The translations under genes were made by a program, and so were the position numbers. Shown piece by piece: positions 6,987 through 13,553 of a stretch of 13,651 bases of DNA (within the stretch, counting starts at the first letter, position 1; each line of letters starts with the position of its first letter). Below the pieces are notes generated by a model. The model was not told the origin of the DNA. It worked only from the letters and a program-made list of their open reading frames with translations, and made no database searches. This DNA is from Fervidifonticultor sp964526945. Lineage in GTDB: Bacteria; Sysuimicrobiota; Sysuimicrobiia; Sysuimicrobiales; Humicultoraceae. Location: NCBI GenBank assembly GCA_964526945.1, contig CAZGNA010000065.1:1-13651 (forward strand), in the 5' to 3' direction.

Positions 6987-7774
6987 GCCGGCGCGCCCGG
7001 TGACCGATACCCGGGGGTCGGGAGCGTCAGCCCGCCGTCGACCGTGATCGTCTGCCCCACGATCCACTCGGCGTCGTCCGAGCAGAGGAACGCGATCACC
7101 CGGGCGATGTCCTCGGGCGTCCCCAGACGCCCCTTGGGGGTCGCGGCCACCATGGCTGCCACCAGGCCCTGCGGGTCGGCCCTGGCGTAGGCCTGGAAGG
7201 AGTCGGTGTCCACCGCGCCCGGGCTCACGCCGTTCACGGTGATCCCCAGGGGAGCGGCTTCCACGGCCAGGTAGCGGGTGAGGGCCTCCAGCGCGGCCTT
7301 GGCGGAGGCCAGCAGCCCGTAGTCGGGGAGGTAGCGCCAGGTGGGGAAGCTCGAGACCGTCACGATCTTGCCGCGGCGTCCCGCCATCAGGCGGATCGCC
7401 TCCTGCGCCGCCTGCACGAACGCGAACACGTTGAGCTGGTACGTGCGCGCCAGGTGATGGGGCTTGAGGGCGACGACGGGCCGAAACGCCGTGGCGGCGG
7501 CGTTGGCGACGAAGATGTCCAGGCCGCCCATCTGCCGGTGCAGGTCGGCGAACAGCTGCCGGATCTCGTCCGGCCGTTCCAGGTCGGCGCGCAGCGCGAT
7601 GGCGCGCCGGCCCCGCGCGGTGATGGTCTGCACGAGCTCCGCCGCCACCGCATCGGAGGCGTGGTAGTGGACGACCACATCGGCCCCCCGTTCGGCGAGG
7701 AGCAGGGCCGTTGCCCGGCCGATGCCCCTGGTCGCGCCGGTCACGAGGGCCACCTTGCCCGTCAACTGTCCCAT
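6983..7774 (-). CDS. fabL: Short-chain reductase of the FabL type, probable enoyl-ACP reductase III
   Basis: FabL reduces the trans-2-enoyl-ACP double bond with NADPH in the last step of a fatty-acid elongation cycle. The 263-aa product has TGATRGIG (12-19), IFVANAAATAFRPV near 87-100, and Y152-GLLASA-K159. Canonical SDRs have Y-x3-K, whereas the Y-x6-K spacing here is that of FabL/FabI. From memory of Bacillus subtilis FabL, the stretches SKAALEALTRYLAVE, NAVSGGAIDTD and RGQTIIVDGG are matched closely here by SAKAALEALTRYLAVE, NGVSPGAVDTD and VGQTITVDGG. ATG 7774 is chosen over GTG 7786 because GAGGGA (7779-7784) lies 4 nt before it. The gene is the last of a probable three-gene operon, 88 nt after the zinc dehydrogenase. 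Its stop overlaps that of the convergent KAS III-like gene. A different SDR reductase role cannot be excluded. Confidence 0.8.
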   Translation of the reverse strand: MGQLTGKVALVTGATRGIGRATALLLAERGADVVVHYHASDAVAAELVQTITARGRRAIALRADLERPDEIRQLFADLHRQMGGLDIFVANAAATAFRPVVALKPHHLARTYQLNVFAFVQAAQEAIRLMAGRRGKIVTVSSFPTWRYLPDYGLLASAKAALEALTRYLAVEAAPLGITVNGVSPGAVDTDSFQAYARADPQGLVAAMVAATPKGRLGTPEDIARVIAFLCSDDAEWIVGQTITVDGGLTLPTPGYRSPGAPA

Positions 7775-7778
7775 CTCG

Positions 7779-7784
7779 TCCCTC
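7779..7784 (-). promoter_or_regulatory. Ribosome-binding site fixing the ATG start of the FabL-type gene
   Basis: On the minus strand GAGGGA is followed by CGAG and then ATG. The upstream GTG alternative at 7786 overlaps this site and has no purine-rich sequence of its own. Confidence 0.55.
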
Positions 7785-7862
7785 ACCGTGCATGCGACGC
7801 GGCGTCCTGCACGTGGCCGCCGCGCCCGGCGGCCCGCCGCGTCCGTGTGCTCCCTGCTGCCG

Positions 7863-8915
7863 TCAGGACGGCTCGTCGGTGACGACGACCCGCACCACGT
7901 CCGGAGGCCGGTGGCGCAGGGTGCGAAACGCTTCCTCGATCTGCGCCAGCGGCCACCGCCGGGACACGCTGCGCGTCAGGTCCAGCCGCCCCGACGCAGC
8001 CAGGCCGATGACGATCGCCATCTCGTGGGGCGTGGCGCCGAACGCGGACCGGATCTCCACCTCGCGGCGCACCAGGTACGACGACCCCGGCAACACCAGC
8101 GGGTCGTCGGAGACGCCGACCAGCACGATCCGCCCGCCGATGCGCGTGGCGCCGATGCAGGTCCGGACGGACTCGGGCCGGGCGACGAAGTCCACGCTCA
8201 GGTCCACGCCGCGGCCGTCGGTCATGCGGCGGATCTCCCGCACCGGGTTGGTCTCGCCCCCCACGACCACCACCTGGGCGCCCAGGCGCGTCAGCCGCTC
8301 GGCCACCGCCGCGCGCCGCACCACGGCGATCACGGGGTCGGCGCCGAAGAGCTTGGCCAGCATCACCCCGTGGGTCCCCACGCCACCTGCCCCGTAGATC
8401 ATCACGCGCTGCCCGGGCTGGAGCTCGCCACGGGTCATCACCGCGTGGTAGGCCGTGCCCACCGCATCGGGCAGGATCGCCCCCACGGCGAACGGCAGGT
8501 GCGTCGGCAGGTGAAACAGGCTGCTGGCGGGGACCGCGATGAGCTCGGCGAAGCCGCCCTGGCGGGTGAGGCCCACCAGCTGCGGGGCCTGGCAGGCCGA
8601 CTGCCGCCCGTCCAGGCACGACCAGCAGCGCCCGCACGCCACGTAGGGGTTGACGACGACCCGGTGTCCCGGGCGCCAGGGCTCGGCGTTGGCGCCGACC
8701 TCGACCACCTCGCCCGCCACCTCGTGCCCGGGGACGACCGGCCAGACGACGTCCGGCGGCAGCCGCAGCCCATCGAGGATCTCCAGGTCGGTGCCGCAGA
8801 GCCCGGCGGCGCGCACGTGCACCAGGACCTCGCCGTCGCGCGGCCGCGGGTCGGGGATCGTCTCGACCACCAGCCGGCGGCCGTTGGTGTCCTCGTAGAT
8901 CCGCGCGGCCAGCAT
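7863..8915 (-). CDS. Zinc-dependent medium-chain alcohol/polyol dehydrogenase-like oxidoreductase
   Basis: Members oxidise alcohols or polyols, or reduce carbonyls, with NAD(P)H; the substrate cannot be deduced. The 350-aa protein shows catalytic zinc ligands C40 (AAGLCGTDLE) and H64-E65 (VPGHEVAGEV). It also has the four-cysteine structural zinc lobe C94-x2-C97-x2-C100-x7-C108, and DAVGTAYHAV, where the Asp may be a further active-site ligand. A Rossmann GAGGVG follows in the cofactor domain. All expected metal residues are present. ATG 8915 is chosen because the family N-terminus begins there and GGAG lies about 10 nt upstream. A longer frame to 9077 only runs back inside the neighbouring gene. 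The start is 4 nt past the acyl-CoA dehydrogenase stop, so the two are probably translated together, perhaps acting in sequence on one substrate. Confidence 0.92.
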   Translation of the reverse strand: MLAARIYEDTNGRRLVVETIPDPRPRDGEVLVHVRAAGLCGTDLEILDGLRLPPDVVWPVVPGHEVAGEVVEVGANAEPWRPGHRVVVNPYVACGRCWSCLDGRQSACQAPQLVGLTRQGGFAELIAVPASSLFHLPTHLPFAVGAILPDAVGTAYHAVMTRGELQPGQRVMIYGAGGVGTHGVMLAKLFGADPVIAVVRRAAVAERLTRLGAQVVVVGGETNPVREIRRMTDGRGVDLSVDFVARPESVRTCIGATRIGGRIVLVGVSDDPLVLPGSSYLVRREVEIRSAFGATPHEMAIVIGLAASGRLDLTRSVSRRWPLAQIEEAFRTLRHRPPDVVRVVVTDEPS

Positions 8916-8919
8916 GCCT

Positions 8920-10065
8920 TCAGGCTCCGTGCGGATCGAGCAGCGCCCGGGCGATGACGAGCTTCTGAATCTCCGCGGTCCCCTCTTCGAACCACAGCGC
9001 CCGCGCGTCGCGGTAGATGCGCTCCACGGGATGCCCCCGCAGATACCCGATGCCCCCACACACCCGCAACGCCACATCCGTCACCCGGCCCACCATCTCG
9101 AGCCCGAACAGCTTGGCCATGGCCGCCTCGGTCGTGCAGGGCGCGCCGGCATCGACGCGCTGCGCCGCGTCGTAGACCAGCAGCCGGGCCGCCTGCACGT
9201 CGACGGCCGCCTCGGCCAGGGCGAACTGGATCGCCTGGCGGCTGGCCAGGGGCTTCCCGAACGTCACCCGGCGCCGCGCGTGCGCCACGGCCAGATCCAG
9301 CGCCCGTTGCGCCAGCCCCACGCAGCTCGTGGCGATAGAGATTCGGCTGATGTCCAGAAAATCCCGCAGCACCATGCGCAGGCCGTCGCCCTCGTCGCCC
9401 AGCAGCGCGTCGGGAGGCAGCCGGCACTGTTCGAACTCCAGCAGGCCGTGCCCGGTGCCCGCCAGCCCCATGCCATCAGGCTGCAGCGTGATGCGCAGCC
9501 CCGGCGCCTCGCGCGGGACGATGAACGCCGAGATGCCATCGGCCCCGCGGCTGCGGTCGGTGTAGGCCACCACGATGAAGGCGTCGGCGACATCGGCGAA
9601 GGTGATGAGCCACTTCCGCCCCTGCAGCACCCAGCCCTCGGCGGTCCGACGAGCCTCGGTCTTGATGTCCGGGCCGGTGCCGGCGTCGGGCTCCGTGAGG
9701 GCGAACGCGAGCTTCCGGCCGGCCGTGGCCCAGTCGTGCAGGTAGCGCGCCTTCTGGTCGGCGGTGCCGTAGCGGTCCAGCAGCCGCCACAGGCCGTTGT
9801 GCACGTGCACGATCATCCGCACGGACCCGTGGGACTGGGCGACCGTCTCCAAGATCGGGACGTACTCGCACAGGGCGAGGCCCCACCCGCCGTAGGCCGG
9901 CGGCAGGGTCAGCCGGAGCAGCGAGCGCTCGGCCAGCAGGGCCCACAGGGCGGCCGGCGGCGTGCGGCCGTGCTCGAGCTCCCCGGCGATGGCCTCCAGC
10001 GGCCCGTGGACGAAGGCCCGGATCTCGTCCAGGTAGGCCTTCAGACGCTCCGGCGTGGGACGCAT
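8920..10065 (-). CDS. Acyl-CoA dehydrogenase family flavoprotein
   Basis: These FAD enzymes introduce a C2-C3 double bond into an acyl-CoA thioester in the cytoplasm, passing electrons to ETF. The 381-aa length is normal. Visible features are LTLPPAYGGWGL in the helical N-domain, the FAD/acyl-CoA segment FALTEPDAGTGPDIKTEA (about 120-137) and the beta-domain ISAFIVPREAPGL. Then come RRVTFGKPLASRQAIQFALAE and the C-terminal GGIGYLRGHPVERIYRDARA followed by FEEGTAEIQK. E361 aligns with the catalytic base of the short/medium-chain enzymes; the residue before it is Glu rather than the usual Tyr or Phe. The ATG at 10065 fits the family but has a poor ribosome-binding site. It is first in a probable operon with the zinc dehydrogenase and the FabL-type reductase. 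A strong inverted repeat lies 23 nt upstream. The substrate class is not assignable. Confidence 0.93.
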   Translation of the reverse strand: MRPTPERLKAYLDEIRAFVHGPLEAIAGELEHGRTPPAALWALLAERSLLRLTLPPAYGGWGLALCEYVPILETVAQSHGSVRMIVHVHNGLWRLLDRYGTADQKARYLHDWATAGRKLAFALTEPDAGTGPDIKTEARRTAEGWVLQGRKWLITFADVADAFIVVAYTDRSRGADGISAFIVPREAPGLRITLQPDGMGLAGTGHGLLEFEQCRLPPDALLGDEGDGLRMVLRDFLDISRISIATSCVGLAQRALDLAVAHARRRVTFGKPLASRQAIQFALAEAAVDVQAARLLVYDAAQRVDAGAPCTTEAAMAKLFGLEMVGRVTDVALRVCGGIGYLRGHPVERIYRDARALWFEEGTAEIQKLVIARALLDPHGA

Positions 10066-10266
10066 GGATGGGACCGTTCGCTACACTGCCGCGACATTCC
10101 CGCGGAATGTTCGCGGCTTCGCCGGCGTCTTCCTGGAGGCCCAGCGCGTGGCGAGGCGCATCCCCCAATCGTGCGCCGCCAGGGGCGGGAGACCACCGTG
10201 TCCCGGGGCCTGGCGCGGCCCGCAGGACGCGCGTTCGGCGATGGGACGCGGGGCGCCCTCAGGTGC
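10066..10266. other. Intergenic control region before the acyl-CoA dehydrogenase operon
   Basis: This 201-nt gap follows the osmoprotectant ATPase stop and precedes the acyl-CoA dehydrogenase start on the same strand. It contains the inverted repeat described separately. A looser complementary pair, CGCCAGG (10177-10183) with CCTGGCG (10209-10215), encloses a 25-nt loop and has no T-run, so it is a poor terminator. No convincing sigma-70 promoter was seen. No small gene is supported. Confidence 0.5.
10089..10116 (-). promoter_or_regulatory. Operator-like inverted repeat upstream of the acyl-CoA dehydrogenase gene
   Basis: CCGCGACATTCC (10089-10100) and GGAATGTTCGCGG (10104-10116) are inverted copies around CGC, perfect in the inner 7 bases and continuing outwards for 5 more after a single extra base. 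The site lies 24-51 nt upstream of the start codon on the minus strand, where a repressor would block a promoter or a leader hairpin would form. TetR- and GntR-family regulators commonly control acyl-CoA dehydrogenase operons through such sites, but the sequence is not one I recognise and no regulator gene is in the window. Confidence 0.55.
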
Positions 10267-11310
10267 TCACCCGGTGCGCATCACGCGCCGGATGTCCTCC
10301 AGGGTCACGGTGCCCACCGGCGCACCACCATCGTCGGTCACCACCAGCGCCGTCACGTCCTGCGCCAGCATCAGCGACAGCGCCTCGGACAGCGGCGCGG
10401 TGCGCGCGACGGTGGCCCGGGGCAAGGGTTCCTGGACGACCGGCGCTCCCGCCGGCGGGGTGCGCCACCTCGTCTCCCGGGCCGGCGGCGCCGGGACAGC
10501 CTGGGGCTCCGGCGCCCCTGCGGGCACGGCCTCCGTTGGCTGCATGACGGCGTCCACCCGCAGCAGGTCCAGCCGCCGCAGGGCCCGCGTGGTGCCCAGG
10601 AACGTCGCCACGAACGCCCCCGCGGGTCGGGCCAGCACCTCGTCCGGCGTCCCGACCTGGAGCACCTGGCCCTCGTTGAGAATGCAGATCTGGTCACCCA
10701 TGCGGAACGCTTCGGCCAGGTCGTGGGTGACGAACAGGACCGTCTTGCGCAGCCGTTGCTGGATCCTCAGGAACTCGGCCTGCAGGTGCTCGCGCGTGAT
10801 CGGGTCCAGGGCGCCGAACGGTTCGTCCAGCAGCATGATGGGCGGGTCGGCCGCCAGCGCCCGCGCCACACCCACCCGCTGGGCCTGCCCGCCCGAGAGC
10901 TGGCGGGGGTAGCGGTCGCGGTAGACCGCCGGATCCATCCCCACCAGGGCCAGCAGCTCGTCGACCCGCCGGGCGATGCGCGCGGGCGGCCAGCCGAGCA
11001 GACGGGGGACCGTCGCCACGTTCTCCGCGATGGTCATGTGGGGAAACAGCCCGACCTGCTGGATCACGTACCCGATCTGCCGGCGCAACCGCACCGGGTC
11101 GACCTCGGCGACGTTGCGCCCCGCCACGCGCACGACCCCCGCCGTCGGCTCGATCAGGCGGTTCACCATCTTGAGCAGCGTGGTCTTGCCACACCCCGAG
11201 GGCCCGACCAGCACGCACGTGCGGCCTTCCGGCACGGTGAAGCTCACGTCCCGCACCGCAGGCTGCGCCTGCCCGGGGTAGCGCTTCTCGACGTGCTCGA
11301 AGGCGATCAC
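10267..11310 (-). CDS. Quaternary-amine/osmoprotectant ABC transporter ATPase (OpuCA/YehX-like) with C-terminal CBS-like region
   Basis: This is the ATP-hydrolysing subunit of a glycine betaine/choline/carnitine-type importer. With the GTG start at 11310 it is 347 aa. Walker A is GPSGCGKTT (36-44), the Q-loop is around Q84, the signature LSGGQAQRVGVARAL starts at 138, Walker B is IMLLDEPFGALD (158-169) and the H-loop is H196 in THD. After about residue 250 it continues FLGTTRALRRLDLLRVDAVM, as in OpuCA proteins. A Pro/Ala-rich linker of roughly 45 residues follows, then a CBS-like unit (ALSLMLAQDVTALVVTDDGG). OpuCA homologues often carry two CBS motifs; here only one is clear. GTG 11310 is chosen because it overlaps the permease stop as GTGA and gives the typical VIAFEHVEKRY start. 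ATG 11349 is an alternative adding 13 residues. CBS domains in relatives sense ionic strength or nucleotides. Confidence 0.93.
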   Translation of the reverse strand: MIAFEHVEKRYPGQAQPAVRDVSFTVPEGRTCVLVGPSGCGKTTLLKMVNRLIEPTAGVVRVAGRNVAEVDPVRLRRQIGYVIQQVGLFPHMTIAENVATVPRLLGWPPARIARRVDELLALVGMDPAVYRDRYPRQLSGGQAQRVGVARALAADPPIMLLDEPFGALDPITREHLQAEFLRIQQRLRKTVLFVTHDLAEAFRMGDQICILNEGQVLQVGTPDEVLARPAGAFVATFLGTTRALRRLDLLRVDAVMQPTEAVPAGAPEPQAVPAPPARETRWRTPPAGAPVVQEPLPRATVARTAPLSEALSLMLAQDVTALVVTDDGGAPVGTVTLEDIRRVMRTG

Positions 11311-11969
11311 GGCCCGTCCGCGCCGCGGAGCCCGGGCGAGGTCAGCCATCGCTCGAGCCCACCGAACCACGCGTCGACCAGCACCGCCCCGACCGCCACG
11401 GGCACGGCGCCCACCAGGATCTGCGGCACGTCGTTCATCGCCAGCCCGGCCTGGATGAAATCCCCCAGCCCACCGCCTCCGACGAAGGTCGCCAGCGTGG
11501 CGCTGGCCACGACGTTGACGGCGGCGGTCCGCAGCCCCGCGAAGACCACCGGCACCACCAGCGGCAGCTCGACCCGCCACAACAGCGTCCACGGCCCCAT
11601 GCCCATGCCGCGGGCGGCGTCCACGGCGCCCGGGTCGACACCGGTGATGCCCGTGTAGGTGTTCACCAGGACGGGCGGGATGGCGATGAGCGTCAGCGCG
11701 ACGAGGGCGGGCCGGGGCCCGATGCCGAGCAGGGGCAACAGCGCCGCCAGGATGGCAAGATGGGGGATGGCCCGGCCCAGGCTCGCCAGGGCGAGCACCG
11801 CCGGGGCGGCCCGCTGCCACCGGCTGACGAGCACTCCTCCCGTGACCGCCAGCACGGTGGCCACGGCCAGCGCGATCCCGCTCAGCTGCGCGTGGGTCGC
11901 GATGCTGCGCCAGACGCGGTCCGGATGCGCGACCGCGTAGGCCCAGGCCCCCGCCAGCGCATCCGCCAT
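11307..11969 (-). CDS. Osmoprotectant ABC transporter permease (OpuCB/OpuCD, YehW/YehY-like)
   Basis: This membrane subunit pairs with the other OpuC-type permease of this operon. The 220-aa, mostly hydrophobic protein has about six helices. The family segment ALASLGRAIPHLAILAALLP is present, and the ATPase-docking loop DPGAVDAARGMGMGPWTLLWRVELPLVVPVVFAGLR is followed by TFVGGGGLGDFIQAGLA, all typical of the quaternary-amine group. ATG 11969 is supported by GGGAG about 8 nt upstream. It lies 28 nt after the binding-protein stop, and its own stop overlaps the ATPase start by 4 bases, so the two subunits are probably translationally coupled. Confidence 0.93.
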   Translation of the reverse strand: MADALAGAWAYAVAHPDRVWRSIATHAQLSGIALAVATVLAVTGGVLVSRWQRAAPAVLALASLGRAIPHLAILAALLPLLGIGPRPALVALTLIAIPPVLVNTYTGITGVDPGAVDAARGMGMGPWTLLWRVELPLVVPVVFAGLRTAAVNVVASATLATFVGGGGLGDFIQAGLAMNDVPQILVGAVPVAVGAVLVDAWFGGLERWLTSPGLRGADGP

Positions 11970-11997
11970 CGGCCCGCTCCCGCGCGCCCGCTGCAGC

Positions 11998-12891
11998 CTA
12001 CCGAAGGAGGCCGTGCTGCCGCAGGAAGTCGCGGGCCACGTCCCGCGGCTCCTCCTTCCGGCCGTCCACGCGCCAGTTCAGCGCGGCCTGGCGCTCGTCG
12101 GTCAGCAGCGCCGTCACGGTATTGAGGGTGGCGACCACGCCCGGATAGCGGACGGCGAGCTCCCTGCGGATCACCGGCGCGACACGATAGGGCGGCCAGA
12201 ACCGGCGGTCGTCGACCAGGCGCACCAGCCCCAGCGCGGCGATCTGCCCGTCGGTGGTGAACCCGTTGATCACGTCCACCTGGCGCTCCCGCAGCGCCTG
12301 GTACTTGAGCGCCGTCAGCATGGGCCGGAACTCCTTGAACTCCATGCCGTAGTGCCGCCGCAGCCCCGGCACGCCGTCTTCGCGGTCTGCCCACTCCGGC
12401 CCGGCCCCCAGCACCAGCTGGCGTGCCACCCGGGCCAGGTCCGACATGGTCTTCAACCGGTAGCGCTGGGCCGTCTCGGGCAACACCACGAGCACGTAGC
12501 CGTTGTTCATCTGCGAGTAGCGCAGCAGCGTCAGCCCCAGCTGGCGCTCGTAGTACTCCTTCACCTGACGGTAGACGGCCTCGGGGTCGCCGAGGACCGG
12601 CCCTTTCACGATGGCCGCCAGAGCGGTGCCGGTGTACTCCGGGTACATGTCGATCCTGCCGCTGGCGACCGCCTGGTGGGCGATGAGCGTGCCGCCCAGG
12701 TTGAGGAACCGCTCGACGCGATAGCCGCGCGCCTCGAGGGCCTGCGCGTACATCTCGGCGAGGATGAACTGCTCGGTGAAGTTCTTCGAACCGATCCGCA
12801 GGGTGAGCTTGGTTCCCTCCGCCCCTGCGGCAACCGCCAGCCCTGCGGCCAGCACGACGGCGACGACACCCGACCACCAGCGCGTGCACAT
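11998..12891 (-). CDS. Osmoprotectant/quaternary-amine ABC transporter substrate-binding protein (OpuCC/YehZ-like)
   Basis: This protein captures glycine betaine, choline or a similar compound outside the membrane. The 297-aa product begins with a Sec-type signal (MCTRWW, then a Val/Ala/Leu-rich core, and AAGAEG near residue 25) and has no lipobox, so it is probably a soluble periplasmic protein. The mature start LRIGSKNFTEQFILAEMY is the family signature, followed by IDMYPEYTGTAL and INGFTTDGQIAALGLVRLVDD, regions that line the ligand site in relatives. ATG 12891 is well supported by GGAGGA (12895-12900) a few bases upstream. Longer frames to 13018 or 13188 overlap the adjacent permease and are rejected. 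It lies between the two permease genes of the operon. The exact ligand is not predictable because the aromatic cage was not aligned. Confidence 0.94.
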   Translation of the reverse strand: MCTRWWSGVVAVVLAAGLAVAAGAEGTKLTLRIGSKNFTEQFILAEMYAQALEARGYRVERFLNLGGTLIAHQAVASGRIDMYPEYTGTALAAIVKGPVLGDPEAVYRQVKEYYERQLGLTLLRYSQMNNGYVLVVLPETAQRYRLKTMSDLARVARQLVLGAGPEWADREDGVPGLRRHYGMEFKEFRPMLTALKYQALRERQVDVINGFTTDGQIAALGLVRLVDDRRFWPPYRVAPVIRRELAVRYPGVVATLNTVTALLTDERQAALNWRVDGRKEEPRDVARDFLRQHGLLR

Positions 12892-12894
12892 CGT

Positions 12895-12900
12895 TCCTCC
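12895..12900 (-). promoter_or_regulatory. Strong ribosome-binding site of the osmoprotectant-binding protein gene
   Basis: On the minus strand GGAGGA precedes the ATG by 3 nt within a longer G-run. It is the best ribosome site of this operon, consistent with a binding protein made in excess over the permeases. Confidence 0.6.
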
Positions 12901-12929
12901 CCCCAGTCCACGACGTCCGCCGCCGGCCG

Positions 12930-13553
12930 TCACCGGCCGGTGCCCGCAGCGACCCGCCGCTGCAGCCAGCCCAGCGCCACGTCGGCGCCGACCGCAAGCA
13001 CCGCCGCGCCACCGGCACCTGCGGCGACCTTCGCGCCGTTGCTCTGGGCGAGCCCCGTGAAGATCAGCGCGCCCAGCCCGCCCGCGTTGATGTACGCGGC
13101 CACGGTGGCGATGCCGACGACCGTCACCGTCACCACGCGCACCCCGGCCAGGATCACCGGCAGGGCCAGCGGCAGCTCGACGCGCCACAGCCGCTGCCAG
13201 CCGCCCAGCCCCATGGCCACGGCCGCTTCCCGCACCTCGGCCGGCACGCCGCGCAGCCCGGCCACCGTGTTGCGGATCAGCGCCAGCAGCGAGTACCCGA
13301 CCAGGCCGAGCACCGCCGGCGTGCGCCCCAGCCCGACGATGGGAATCAGCACGGCGAACAGCGCCAGGCTGGGGATGGTGTAGACGACCCCCGCGACCGC
13401 CACGGCACCCCGGTAGACCAGCGGCCGGCGCGCTGCCACCACGCCGACGACCAGCGCGATGGCCAGGCCGGTACCGACCGCCATGCCCGTGAGGACGAGG
13501 TGCTCCCAGAGCGCGCGCAGCACCTGGTCGTGATTACGGATCACCCATGCCAT
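12930..13553 (-). CDS. Osmoprotectant ABC transporter permease, first gene of the operon (OpuCB/OpuCD-like)
   Basis: This is the second type of membrane subunit of the quaternary-amine importer, 207 aa from ATG 13553. The start matches the family pattern of a short amphipathic segment (MAWVIRNHDQVLRALWEHLVLTGMAV) leading into helix 1. Next come VVYTIPSLALFAVLIPIVGLG and the docking loop PAEVREAAVAMGLGGWQRLWRVELPLALPVILAGVR, then TVAAYINAGGLGALIFTGLAQ. A GTG at 13628 would add 25 residues rich in Arg, Ala and Gly; it has a GAGGGG site upstream, so it cannot be excluded, but family N-termini do not include such a tail. The C-terminus is rather charged (LGWLQRRVAAGTGR). The binding-protein gene starts 38 nt downstream. 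The operon promoter is not identifiable in the remaining 98 bases at the window edge. Confidence 0.9.
   Translation of the reverse strand: MAWVIRNHDQVLRALWEHLVLTGMAVGTGLAIALVVGVVAARRPLVYRGAVAVAGVVYTIPSLALFAVLIPIVGLGRTPAVLGLVGYSLLALIRNTVAGLRGVPAEVREAAVAMGLGGWQRLWRVELPLALPVILAGVRVVTVTVVGIATVAAYINAGGLGALIFTGLAQSNGAKVAAGAGGAAVLAVGADVALGWLQRRVAAGTGR

Noticed and set aside
7827..7839. CGGCGG-C-CCGCCG palindrome between the zinc dehydrogenase and FabL-type genes
   Set aside because: Made only of C and G in a CG-repeat-rich spacer, so chance is likely; no link to a promoter or start codon.
8914..11658. 914-codon open frame on the plus strand opposite the acyl-CoA dehydrogenase and osmoprotectant genes
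   Set aside because: Its length comes from the absence of stop codons opposite GC-rich genes; it spans several confident genes and the intergenic gap and shows no recognisable domain.
11311..11820. N-terminal extension of the osmoprotectant ATPase to 517 residues
   Set aside because: The added part is the permease gene read in another frame; the family N-terminus starts at GTG 11310.
12931..12942. Perfect 12-base palindrome CACCGGCCGGTG at the end of the first osmoprotectant permease gene
   Set aside because: No loop for an RNA hairpin of this length, and it overlaps the gene's final codons, so coding sequence explains most of it.
12013..13383. 456-codon plus-strand frame opposite the osmoprotectant-binding protein and permease genes
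   Set aside because: His/Arg/Pro-rich shadow; the opposite strand carries two clear family members with good start sites.
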